From: Pseudomonadales bacterium
GTDB lineage: Bacteria; Pseudomonadota; Gammaproteobacteria; Pseudomonadales; Pseudohongiellaceae
Direction: 5' to 3'
Assembly (NCBI GenBank): GCA_022821865.1
Contig: JAJECW010000141.1
Coordinates: 81,354 to 145,353, forward strand
DNA: 64,000 bases
Below the pieces are notes generated by a model. That model searched no databases. It was given only the letters and a program-made list of their open reading frames with translations, and was not told the origin of the DNA. Of this stretch, positions 8,340-15,935 are shown piece by piece (within the stretch, counting starts at the first letter, position 1; each line of letters begins with the position of its first letter). The position numbers were made by a program, and so were the translations under genes.

Positions 8340-9389
8340 CTATTCTTCCGATCCGGCGCCAAGCTCGGCTTCCATTTCCTGGATGCGGGCGCCGGCGAGA
8401 ATGCCCGCCATGGAGTAATTGCCCTCGTGGCAGGCGTACTCGTAGAGGTTTCCGTCCATGGCGTGATAACTCAACTCGGCGGTCCAGGGCTGACTATAGA
8501 GATTGTCGTCCTCCACGGTGAAGGTGTAGACGATCTCGGTATCGGAATAGCGCTCGAAGCGCTCGATGATGCGCCCGTCCCGAGTGATGGGCACCGGGCT
8601 TTCGGACAACTGCAGCTCGTTGATATTGACGGTCTCCACCACGAGTGCGCCATCCTCGTACCAGCCGCGGGAATCGCCGAACCAGGGCTGGTGCGACGCC
8701 GGTCGCAGATTGGCCCTCGCTTCCCCGGGGGAATCGAACAGGGGAACGATGCGGGCGTCGTGTGCCATCTCCACTGAAATGACCACGTAATCGTCGGTTT
8801 GCACGAACTGGTAGCTGCTGTTGTACAGCGTTCCCATCATGCCGGGGCCGGCGGTATTGCCGAAACCGATCAGGCAGCGCTCGGAAATGGGGATGGCTTC
8901 CGGGCCCCGGGCATCGCCAACCCCGGTCAGGTAGCGGGCGCCGTAACTGGCGCGCTCGAAATCCAGCCGCGGAGTCTCAAGCCTCGGCACGCGCCCGCTG
9001 GGCGGGTCAACAATCAGCGAAGTGCGGTACTCCCCCTTGACGTGGGCCAGGGTGGAACCGGGATCAACCCAGAACAGGTTGTAGCCCCGCAGGCCGAAAT
9101 CGTATGCCCCTTCCGGCGGCGCGCCGGTTTCCGGGTCGATGGCCGGGCCGGCTTCGATATTCTCGGCGGATATGCCGGCAATCGCCATCTGTTCGACAAT
9201 CCGGGCCGCCTCCCCGGCGCTGACCACGAGCCGGTCGACACCCTGGGGCCGCGACAGCGGCGTCCGCGAGGCATTGGTCCAGACACCTTCCAGATCAGGC
9301 CTGGCGCCCTCCTGGGCCAGCGCCGGCGCACCGGAAACCGCCAGGGCCAGAGAGACGGGGACAGCTGCTAACTTGTTGATCTGTGGCAT
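8340..9389 (-). CDS. Secreted protein of unknown function (paralogue of the 3.0 kb gene)
   Basis: The 349-residue protein has a signal peptide (residues 1-25, cleavage near ALA-Q). It shares the order of motifs with the gene at 3002-3952: SERCLIGFGNTAGP in the middle, a WYEDGALVVET segment, and the same YEYACHEGNYSMAGI followed by an A(G/R)-R/Q-E tail. I do not know an activity for this family. It sits 22 bp upstream of moaA (MoaA start at 8317) on the same strand, but a functional link to molybdopterin is not evident. Confidence 0.87.
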   Translation of the reverse strand: MPQINKLAAVPVSLALAVSGAPALAQEGARPDLEGVWTNASRTPLSRPQGVDRLVVSAGEAARIVEQMAIAGISAENIEAGPAIDPETGAPPEGAYDFGLRGYNLFWVDPGSTLAHVKGEYRTSLIVDPPSGRVPRLETPRLDFERASYGARYLTGVGDARGPEAIPISERCLIGFGNTAGPGMMGTLYNSSYQFVQTDDYVVISVEMAHDARIVPLFDSPGEARANLRPASHQPWFGDSRGWYEDGALVVETVNINELQLSESPVPITRDGRIIERFERYSDTEIVYTFTVEDDNLYSQPWTAELSYHAMDGNLYEYACHEGNYSMAGILAGARIQEMEAELGAGSEE

Positions 9390-9478
9390 ATCGGTTCACC
9401 TGCAAAGATTCGGTAATGTGATCCAAGCCTTGAATTGTACAATCCTCCCCCACCGCTGTCAGTAGCGGAATTTGCCGA

Positions 9479-9628
9479 ATGATCACGAAAACACGGTCGA
9501 ATTGCGGTTATCATGAAATCTGGCTTCCGGCAGTGGATGATCCTTACGCCATCAAGGCAGCCGGGCCGCCGTTCGCCGAACAACCGGAGAGCGTAGTGGT
9601 CAATTTCATTCCCAGGGGGAAGTTATGA
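9479..9628 (+). CDS. Short ORF coupled to AAA+ ATPase
   Basis: This is a 49-residue reading frame whose TGA overlaps the ATPase ATG (ATGA at 9625-9628). The second half (LPAVDDPYAIKAAGPPF...) looks like compact protein sequence rather than random translation. It may be a small partner protein or the surviving C-terminus of a longer gene. No family was recognised. Confidence 0.4.
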   Translation: MITKTRSNCGYHEIWLPAVDDPYAIKAAGPPFAEQPESVVVNFIPRGKL

Positions 9629-10800
9629 CACGCGGGAAAATTGCCGGGCTATTCGATAATCCGTTCAGTCCCGGATACGGACGGCAGCCGCCTTACCTCG
9701 CCGGCAGAAAAGAAGAGCGTTACCGAATTTTCGAACAGGTAGGAGCAACCGCCAATAGCGAGATTGTATCCCGAGATGTGGTTATATACGGTCCAAGAGG
9801 TTCCGGCAAAACAAGTTTGTTGCGAGCGATTGAAGAAACGCTTTCCAATCCGGGCTTCAACGTAACGCTGGAACTCATGACCGCAACCGACCTCAAGAGC
9901 GCCGAAGACGCTCGCAGGGAACTGATCGGCGTATTGGGTCAATCCCTGTGGGAGGCGCTGAAACCGAGTGAATGGGGACTGGATTGGCGCGGGATGCAGG
10001 CCAAATGGCAGCGGGGTGAAATTTCCAGAAACGAAGTGCGCAAGGGCTTGGTGGCCAAGTGCAAATCGAGCCCGCTGATTCTCCTGATCGACGAAGCGCA
10101 CCTGATGGCGCCTTCGGCATGTCGTGAATTGCTGAACGAAATACTCACCATCCGGGGTCGGGGCGGTCCAGCCATTGTCGTGCTGGCAGGCAAACCGCAA
10201 CTCGCTGAATTAGGCGATATTGCTCAGGTCTCATTTCTTGAGCGTGGCGAGGTCATGAGTCTGGACCTGCTCGACGAACAGAGTGCGGGAGATGCAGTCC
10301 GCATACCTCTTGAATGTGCTGGAATCAAGATCAGCAACAACGCACTGGTAAAGATTGTCAGGGACACACAGGGTTATCCGCAGTTTCTACAACTATGGGG
10401 CAGCCGTTTATGGAAACTTGCCAGTGAGCAGCGTCGCAGTGAGTTGACCGAGGCGGACGTGGACTGTCTGGACGACGAAATGAGAAACACACGTGAAGAA
10501 GTTTATCTGGGCAGGTTCGCAGCCTGGAAGACTGAAAACAGGGAACTCCTGACGGTCATCGCGAAACAACTGCTTCAGAGGGGATGGATTGGACAGCCTG
10601 CGCTGGAGGAGATGGTCCAGGAAGCCCTTGAGAATCAGGGAAGAGACGGGCGGGAATGCGGCGAAATTCTCAACCAGATGGTGGAATCAGATTTTCTCTG
10701 GAGACCCAAAGGACAAGCGAAAATGTTGCCGGCGCTACCCAGCTTTGTATCCTTCGTCGTTGAGCAGGAAAGGATCAAATTCAGGGAAAGAGAACCATAG
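9625..10800 (+). CDS. AAA+ ATPase, Orc1/Cdc6- or ExeA-like, accessory
   Basis: The 391-residue ATPase has Walker A GPRGSGKT at residues 56-63 and Walker B LILLIDEAH at about 151-159, followed by a sensor-like VVLAGKP (~186-192). A helical lid and a C-terminal region fit a winged-helix domain. The opening NPFSPGYGRQPPYLAGR is typical of a widespread group of unassigned ATP-binding proteins. Its start overlaps the short ORF before it, and the Cas1 stub begins 20 bp after its stop. Base use is less GC-rich than the neighbours, which suggests transfer. The ATPase assignment is secure, but the role is unknown: DNA-transaction, defence or transposition helper are all possible. Confidence 0.88.
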   Translation: MTRGKIAGLFDNPFSPGYGRQPPYLAGRKEERYRIFEQVGATANSEIVSRDVVIYGPRGSGKTSLLRAIEETLSNPGFNVTLELMTATDLKSAEDARRELIGVLGQSLWEALKPSEWGLDWRGMQAKWQRGEISRNEVRKGLVAKCKSSPLILLIDEAHLMAPSACRELLNEILTIRGRGGPAIVVLAGKPQLAELGDIAQVSFLERGEVMSLDLLDEQSAGDAVRIPLECAGIKISNNALVKIVRDTQGYPQFLQLWGSRLWKLASEQRRSELTEADVDCLDDEMRNTREEVYLGRFAAWKTENRELLTVIAKQLLQRGWIGQPALEEMVQEALENQGRDGRECGEILNQMVESDFLWRPKGQAKMLPALPSFVSFVVEQERIKFREREP

Positions 10801-10820
10801 CACTGGAATGAAAAAGCCTT

Positions 10821-10976
10821 ATGGTTGGGCAAATAGTCGAGATAACCGATCCTGGCCATTGGTTGAAAAAATCCCGTGGCTTCCTCCAAGTCCATAAGAA
10901 TGGCGAAAAAATCGGCCAGGTGCCGCTTGATGATATCCTCACGGTTCTGATTTCAGTACCCGGGTGCGCAGTCTAG
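10821..10976 (+). pseudogene. cas1: N-terminal fragment of a Cas1 integrase
   Basis: The 51-residue frame reads like the N-terminal beta domain of a CRISPR Cas1, closest in style to type II systems: VEITDPGHWLKKSRGFLQV, then GQVPLDDILTVLIS and PGCAV. A full Cas1 is about 300 residues, and the catalytic Glu/His/Asp domain is absent. The TAG stop coincides with the first bases of a 16-bp inverted repeat. No cas2, cas9 or CRISPR array is visible in this window. I read it as a truncated remnant. The match is from memory of the family, not a search. Confidence 0.65.
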
Positions 10977-11131
10977 CACTCAGGGATAGAGACTGTTTTA
11001 CGACAACTGGAGTGCCCAGTGTCCGATAATGCTTTTTGCCAAATGAAAAGGGCGACCCGAAGGTCGCCCATCAATGCTGTGAATTCTCACTTGTTAATCA
11101 TGGCGCGAGAACCACCTATTCCTGAGTGCTA
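10974..11131. repeat. Inverted repeat pair enclosing 126 bp
   Basis: TAGCACTCAGGGATAG at 10974-10989 recurs with one mismatch as its reverse complement at 11116-11131. The left arm begins with the stop codon of the Cas1 fragment, and the interior holds a minus-strand terminator. It could be a small mobile element or the scar of a deletion. Confidence 0.55.
11040..11069 (-). terminator. Rho-independent terminator of the symporter gene
   Basis: Arms GGGCGACC and GGTCGCCC (11050-11069) flank a 4-base loop. Read on the minus strand, the stem is followed by TTTTCATTT. It lies about 125 bp after the stop of the sodium/solute symporter gene. Confidence 0.75.
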
Positions 11132-11195
11132 CAAGACTGGATCATAGCCATTCGAACCCGGATGTCGAGAACTTTCGACGAACCGATGCCCCCCT

Positions 11196-12854
11196 TCAAA
11201 TCCAGAAGGAGAAGTAGAGGTAGATTGCCGCCACCAGGCCAAGTACTGTGGCGGTGGCGATGATGTCGGTTCGGTTCCAGCTTTCGCGGACGGCTTGCCG
11301 GTCGAGGCTGGCCAGGGTGAGGCCGCGTATTTGTTCCGGCTGGGGTGGCGGGCCCGCCCGGGACACGCCGATCATGATGGCGAGGCAGATGAGGAACAGC
11401 ACGCCCGAGAAATAGAGGAAATTGAAATCGGCGATGGCCGCGAGCAGGGCCGGGTTCTCGATCTTGCCGCTGCCGAAAATTGCCTGGGAGCCGAGTTTGG
11501 TCATGCCGAGGACGAATCCCGCGGCCATTCCCCAGAGCGCCCCCCGGGCGTTGACCCGGGAACTGAAGATGCCCAGCAGGAACACCGCCGTGATCGGCGG
11601 CGCCAGATAGCTCTGCACATTTTGCAGGTACTGGTACAGTCCTCCCTCGGATATTGCCGGCATCACGGGAATCCAGAGCAGGCCCAGCATAATCACCACG
11701 CCGGTGGCGAGCCGCCCGGTGGTCACGATCTGTTGCTCGGTAGCTTCCGGTCGCAGCTTTTCATAGATATCGACGGTGAACAGCGTGGCGGTGGAATTGA
11801 ACAGGGAAGACAGCGAACTCATCAGCGCCGCCAGCAAGCCCGCCACCACCAGCCCGCGCAGGCCGGCGGGCAGCAGGGAGACCACCATGGCCGGAAATAC
11901 CTGATCGCCGGCGAGGCCGCCCGCGGCGTCGAGTGGAATCCGCAACAGGCCCCGCTCATGCAGCGCGGCGCCGATCAGGCCCGGAATCAGGAAAATGAAT
12001 ACTGGCCAGACCTTGAGAAAAGCCCCCCACAGGGCGCCCCGCCGCGCCGCCCGCAGGTTCTTCGCCGCCAGGGTTCGCTGAACGATGTATTGGTCGGTAC
12101 ACCAGTACCATACGCCAACAATGGGAGAGGCGATGAGGATGCCGAGCCAGGGGAATTCCGGGTCCGAAAGGGGGCGCCACAGGGCATAGTCGGCGACGCT
12201 GGTGGCGGCGAAGTCCCGCAGTTCGCCCCAGCCGCCCAACTGCCCGAGCCCGAACCAGGTGATCGCGGCGGAGCCGAGGATCAGCACCAGGGCCTGAACC
12301 GAATCGGTGTACAGCACGGCGCGCAGTCCGCCGGCCACGGTGTACAGGCCCGTGAGCAGCACCGTGGAAACCGCGCCCACCCAGAACGCGGCGTCGGGGC
12401 TGCCAAAGGTATCCGGCAGCAGGGTGCGGAAAATCACGGCGCCAGCGTACACCGTGACCGAAACCTTGGTCAGCACATAGGCGGCCAGGGAGACCAGCGA
12501 CAGCAGCCAGCGCGGCCTGGGCCCGAAACGGCGCTCGAGAAACTCGGGCATCGTGAACACGCCGGATTGATAGTAGAAGGGCACAAAAACCCAGGCGAGC
12601 AGGACCACGATCCAGGCGTGCAGTTCGTAATGAGCCATGGCAAGCCCGGTGGAAGCGCCCTGCCCGGCGAGGCCGACGATATGCTCCGAGCCGATGTTCG
12701 AGGCGAAAATCGAAGCCCCGATGGCGAAAAATCCCACATTGCGCCCGGCCAGAAAGTAATCGGCGGAAGTCTGCTGCCGGCGGGTGACCGAAGCGACCAG
12801 CCCGAGCAGGATGCTGAAATACACGGTAATGACGATCCAGTCGATGGCGTTCAA
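11196..12854 (-). CDS. Sodium:solute symporter (SSS/SGLT family)
   Basis: The 552-residue membrane protein has about 14 hydrophobic helices and fits the SSS family, which couples sodium entry to uptake of sugars, amino acids or related solutes. Supporting features are the N-terminal YFLAGRNVGF with ASNIGSEH, WYWCTDQYIVQR in the middle (as in SGLT-type members), and GLLAALMSSLSSLFNSTATLFT. The substrate cannot be deduced; the WCTDQ/QR pattern leans toward sugar-type SGLT proteins. It stands alone on the minus strand with its own terminator. Confidence 0.93.
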   Translation of the reverse strand: MNAIDWIVITVYFSILLGLVASVTRRQQTSADYFLAGRNVGFFAIGASIFASNIGSEHIVGLAGQGASTGLAMAHYELHAWIVVLLAWVFVPFYYQSGVFTMPEFLERRFGPRPRWLLSLVSLAAYVLTKVSVTVYAGAVIFRTLLPDTFGSPDAAFWVGAVSTVLLTGLYTVAGGLRAVLYTDSVQALVLILGSAAITWFGLGQLGGWGELRDFAATSVADYALWRPLSDPEFPWLGILIASPIVGVWYWCTDQYIVQRTLAAKNLRAARRGALWGAFLKVWPVFIFLIPGLIGAALHERGLLRIPLDAAGGLAGDQVFPAMVVSLLPAGLRGLVVAGLLAALMSSLSSLFNSTATLFTVDIYEKLRPEATEQQIVTTGRLATGVVIMLGLLWIPVMPAISEGGLYQYLQNVQSYLAPPITAVFLLGIFSSRVNARGALWGMAAGFVLGMTKLGSQAIFGSGKIENPALLAAIADFNFLYFSGVLFLICLAIMIGVSRAGPPPQPEQIRGLTLASLDRQAVRESWNRTDIIATATVLGLVAAIYLYFSFWI

Positions 12855-12924
12855 GGCGGAATCCCGTTATCGGGAACCGAAGCTACTACAAGTGGGCGGT
12901 TTGTGCACTCTGCGCCTGCCTCCT

Positions 12925-12956
12925 GTCATTTTGCGCTTCGCTCCGCGCAGAATGAC
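12925..12956. repeat. GTCATTCTGCGC dispersed repeat, short hairpin copy
   Basis: This is a minimal copy (GTCATTTTGCGCTTCGCTCC...AATGAC) of the repeat family found also at 25175, 35603, 43694, 47736 and 58917. The ends are inverted (GTCATT/AATGAC). Confidence 0.75.
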
Positions 12957-12999
12957 CGGGTGGGATGCTTTGTCGCGCGAAGAAGGGCCATGTGGTAAT

Positions 13000-13617
13000 T
13001 CAGCCGGTCAACACAATTTGGGCCGCGAGCAGGAGTAGCACGGCGCCCATGCCGGTTTCGAACCAGCGGCCGGAACGAAGCAGAAATCCCCGCACACCCT
13101 GCTGCCCAAGCAGCCGGGAAAGCAGGGCGAACCAGGCGAAAGTCGCCAGGGCCAGATAGGCGCCATACAGCATCTGCACCCGCAGCGGCGTTTCCGGGCT
13201 GATGACCACGGTCCACAAGGCCAGAAAGAACAAGGTGGCTTTGGGATTGAGCCCATTGGTGAGAAAACCCGTGGCAAACGCCCGCCCCGGGGCTAGCACA
13301 GCGCCGGAATTGCCGGCCTCTGGCGCGGCATCGGGCCGCCAGGCGCTATGGAGCGCCTGGGCGCCGAGCCAGGCGAGATAGGCGGCGGCAATCCATTTCA
13401 CCAGATCGAACAGCCAATCCACCCGGGCCAGCAGCAAGGCCACCCCAAGCACGCAGTAAGCGACATGCAGAAAAATGCCGGAACCCACACCGGCGCTGGT
13501 CCAGACTCCAGCCCGGGTTCCGCCATTGACGCTTTGCTTGAGCACCACGGCAAAATCCGGCCCCGGCGAGGCGACCGCCAGCAGATGGGCGATGGCTATG
13601 GTGAGAAACTGTTCCAT
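13000..13617 (-). CDS. LysE/RhtB family amino-acid exporter
   Basis: The 205-residue product has five to six membrane helices and the signature SPGPDF near residue 18, followed by a GGTRAG-type loop and GLLTNGLNPKA-like segment (FLTNGLNPKATLFF). The family exports amino acids such as threonine or homoserine lactone, but the substrate is not predictable here. It lies between the symporter and the ccm operon on the same strand. The length is typical. Confidence 0.94.
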   Translation of the reverse strand: MEQFLTIAIAHLLAVASPGPDFAVVLKQSVNGGTRAGVWTSAGVGSGIFLHVAYCVLGVALLLARVDWLFDLVKWIAAAYLAWLGAQALHSAWRPDAAPEAGNSGAVLAPGRAFATGFLTNGLNPKATLFFLALWTVVISPETPLRVQMLYGAYLALATFAWFALLSRLLGQQGVRGFLLRSGRWFETGMGAVLLLLAAQIVLTG

Positions 13618-13650
13618 TGGGCAAGGACGGGCAGACAGCGGCGACCGCGC

Positions 13651-14889
13651 TCAGGGAACGAGCTCGGACACTACCAGTTCCAGCAAGGGCGGGGAATCTT
13701 CCATCGAGAAGGGTTCGGATTCGACAAAAAAATCGCCGGCACCGCGATTGGCCGAGCCGGATTGTGATACCAGCACGCTGACAAAGACCCTACTGGCGGA
13801 GGACAGGTTGAAAGGGCCCACCGCCATGCCGTTGTCGAGGCGGACACGGGCGGGCAAGTCGGCCACGCTGAGGTCGGCCACCGCCAGCGGCGGCATGCCC
13901 TGGGCTTCGGCATTGCGGGCGGCGACAAACACCCGCAGCTGTGAATCGAGTTGCAACTCTTCGGCGATGGCCACTGCGACCTCAATGGCCGGGCCCGCGG
14001 CCTCCCGGCCATCGCGCAGTCTTTGCAGATTGGCGATATTCTCCCGCGCCGCCGGGGAATCGGGATTCAATTGGGAGAGCCGGCGCCAGTAGCCGATGGC
14101 GGCGTCGAAATCACCCTTGTCCTCCGCCTCGCTGGCAAGCAATTGCAGAATATTGGTCTCATCGGGATTGAGCGCCAGGGTCTCGTCGATGACGCCCCGC
14201 ACTTCGGGAGTGATCTCGAATTGCGCGAGGATATAGCCAGTAAGCGCTACCCGGCCAAGGGCCAGGGCCTTTTCCTCGTCTTCGATCATTTGTCCGGCGG
14301 CCTGGCGAAAGGCGGAATTGGCCACGTCGAACATGCCCAGGGTGGACAGGTTTTCGCCGAGAAAGTACCAGGCCCAGGGTCGATCCGGATCATCCCGCAC
14401 CGCCTGCCCAAGACTCAGCACAAGCTCCCCGGCCGCTTCCGGGTCGCCGCTCGCCGCCACGCTGCGCTGGAACTGGTCCATCAGTTCCACATCGTCGAGT
14501 TGGCCCCATTGCTGGTACATCAGCCAGGCCGCCAGCGGCAGCAGCGCCATCAATAGCAGCGGCGCGAGCACCGCCGGAGAACGCCAGGAAAAGGCTTCCG
14601 CCGCAGCGCCTGCCGCGGGTTCCTCCTCGTCCACATCGGTGAGCAGGCTTGCCTGCAATTCGAGCAGCAAGGCGTCCAACTGCTCCCGGTCGAGTTCGCC
14701 GGCGGCGAACTCCGCCTCCAGTTCCTGTTTGCGCTCCCGGAACAGGACGATATTGGCCTGGACGCGGGCTGTTTCCTCGATATTCCATGCACCACGCCGG
14801 GCGCGCCACAGGGGCACGGCGAGAAAACTCGCCGCCAATGCCACAAGCCCCAGGCAAACCAGCCAGAACGCGCCGGTGAATTCATTCAT
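13651..14889 (-). CDS. ccmI: Cytochrome c maturation protein CcmI (CycH)
   Basis: CcmI binds apocytochrome c and presents it to the haem ligation complex. The 412-residue protein has two membrane helices (residues ~5-25 and ~95-115) framing a charged leucine-rich coil. A large periplasmic TPR-containing domain follows (PWAWYFLGEN..., LNPDSPAARENIANL). ATG at 14889 overlaps the end of ccmH by 8 bp; a longer in-frame extension only covers ccmH. It is the last gene of the operon. Confidence 0.93.
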   Translation of the reverse strand: MNEFTGAFWLVCLGLVALAASFLAVPLWRARRGAWNIEETARVQANIVLFRERKQELEAEFAAGELDREQLDALLLELQASLLTDVDEEEPAAGAAAEAFSWRSPAVLAPLLLMALLPLAAWLMYQQWGQLDDVELMDQFQRSVAASGDPEAAGELVLSLGQAVRDDPDRPWAWYFLGENLSTLGMFDVANSAFRQAAGQMIEDEEKALALGRVALTGYILAQFEITPEVRGVIDETLALNPDETNILQLLASEAEDKGDFDAAIGYWRRLSQLNPDSPAARENIANLQRLRDGREAAGPAIEVAVAIAEELQLDSQLRVFVAARNAEAQGMPPLAVADLSVADLPARVRLDNGMAVGPFNLSSASRVFVSVLVSQSGSANRGAGDFFVESEPFSMEDSPPLLELVVSELVP

Positions 14890-15355
14890 TATCGAGCAGC
14901 CGCCGCAGCTTTTCCCGCTCGCCGGCATCGAGCTCCGCCGCCAGCGGCTGCTTCTCCCGGTTGTCCGCTCGCCGCAGGATCCTCCAGCCCGCCCAGGCGC
15001 CGAGCAGCAGGAACAGCATCGGCCCAAACCAGAGCAGCACGGTGTCGGGCCGCAGGCGCGGACGATAGAAGATAAAGTCGCCGTAACGCTCGAACATGAA
15101 CTGCTCGATTTCGGTATCGGTATTGCCCGCCAGGATCATGCGGTGGATTTCCCGGCGCAGGTCTTCGGCAACGCCGCCGGTGGAGCCGGTGAGATTGGCG
15201 TTTTGACACATGGGACAGCGGAATTCATTGGACAGGCGGCGGAAGCGCTGCTGCTGCCCGTCGTTGTCGAAGGCGAAGGCGTCCACCTGGGCAAAGCCGA
15301 CCGGCGCCACCAGCAGGAAAAGCAGGGGAGGCAGCAGAATTCGCGGGAGTGTCAT
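14882..15355 (-). CDS. ccmH: Cytochrome c maturation thiol reductase CcmH
   Basis: CcmH reduces or resolves the disulfide of the apocytochrome haem-binding motif. The 157-residue product has a signal peptide (~1-22), the redox pair Cys47/Cys50 in FRCPMCQN, and a C-terminal membrane anchor around residues 100-120. ATG at 15355 gives the usual N-terminus. It overlaps ccmI and is preceded by ccmG with a 28-bp gap. Confidence 0.95.
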   Translation of the reverse strand: MTLPRILLPPLLFLLVAPVGFAQVDAFAFDNDGQQQRFRRLSNEFRCPMCQNANLTGSTGGVAEDLRREIHRMILAGNTDTEIEQFMFERYGDFIFYRPRLRPDTVLLWFGPMLFLLLGAWAGWRILRRADNREKQPLAAELDAGEREKLRRLLDNE

Positions 15356-15383
15356 GTCAGTCCGGCCACAGCGCCTGGGCCGG

Positions 15384-15935
15384 TCAGGGCCGGGGGCCGG
15401 CAGCGCGCAACTCATCGATGGCCGGCGCAAAGACATCGCGCCAGACCGACTCATCGAGAACGCCCACATGGCGATAGCGAATCACTCCCCCGCCGTCCAC
15501 GAGAAAGGTCTCCGGCGCGCCGTAGACGCCCAGGTCAATGCCGAAACGGCCTTGTTCATCGAGAACGCTGTAGGCAAAGGGATTGCCATTGCGTTCGAGC
15601 CAGTCCAGCGCCAGTTGCCGGCGGTCCTTGTAGTTCACTCCCACCACAGGGAACTCGCCTTCTTCCGAGAGCCGCATCAGGGTGGGATGCTCCACCAGGC
15701 AGGGCAGACAGTAACTGCCCCAGACATTGAGCAGGAAAACCTGCTCCGGCAAGTCGGCATTGCCCACCGGCTGATTCTCCACCGTGGTCATGGCGAACTC
15801 CGGCATGGGCTTGTCGATCAGAACCGATGGCAATTCCGTGGGGTCCAGATACAGCCCCCGCCAGAGGAATACCGCCAGCAGCAGAAACGCCGCTGCGGGA
15901 ATAAAGAAAATCCGCTTCTGCGCTGACTGGTTCAA
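15384..15935 (-). CDS. ccmG: Thiol:disulfide interchange protein CcmG/DsbE
   Basis: This membrane-anchored periplasmic thioredoxin keeps CcmH or apocytochrome cysteines reduced. The 183-residue product has an N-terminal anchor (residues ~9-27) and the active site Cys76-Leu-Pro-Cys79 within WGSYCLPC. The cis-proline region GAPETFLVD follows. The tyrosine before the first cysteine replaces the more common tryptophan. It overlaps ccmF by 4 bp. Confidence 0.95.
   Translation of the reverse strand: MNQSAQKRIFFIPAAAFLLLAVFLWRGLYLDPTELPSVLIDKPMPEFAMTTVENQPVGNADLPEQVFLLNVWGSYCLPCLVEHPTLMRLSEEGEFPVVGVNYKDRRQLALDWLERNGNPFAYSVLDEQGRFGIDLGVYGAPETFLVDGGGVIRYRHVGVLDESVWRDVFAPAIDELRAAGPRP

Noticed and set aside
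10974-11131. Possible CRISPR array remnant near the Cas1 stub
   Set aside because: Only one inverted pair exists, with no direct repeats at spacer-like intervals.
11100-11160. Possible tRNA T-arm (GGGTTCGAAT on the minus strand)
   Set aside because: The flanking bases do not pair to form a T-stem and no acceptor or anticodon stem is present.
11295-12998. 567-codon plus-strand frame opposite the symporter
   Set aside because: It is antisense to a clear membrane transporter; the translation is rich in H, G, Q, R without any family motif.
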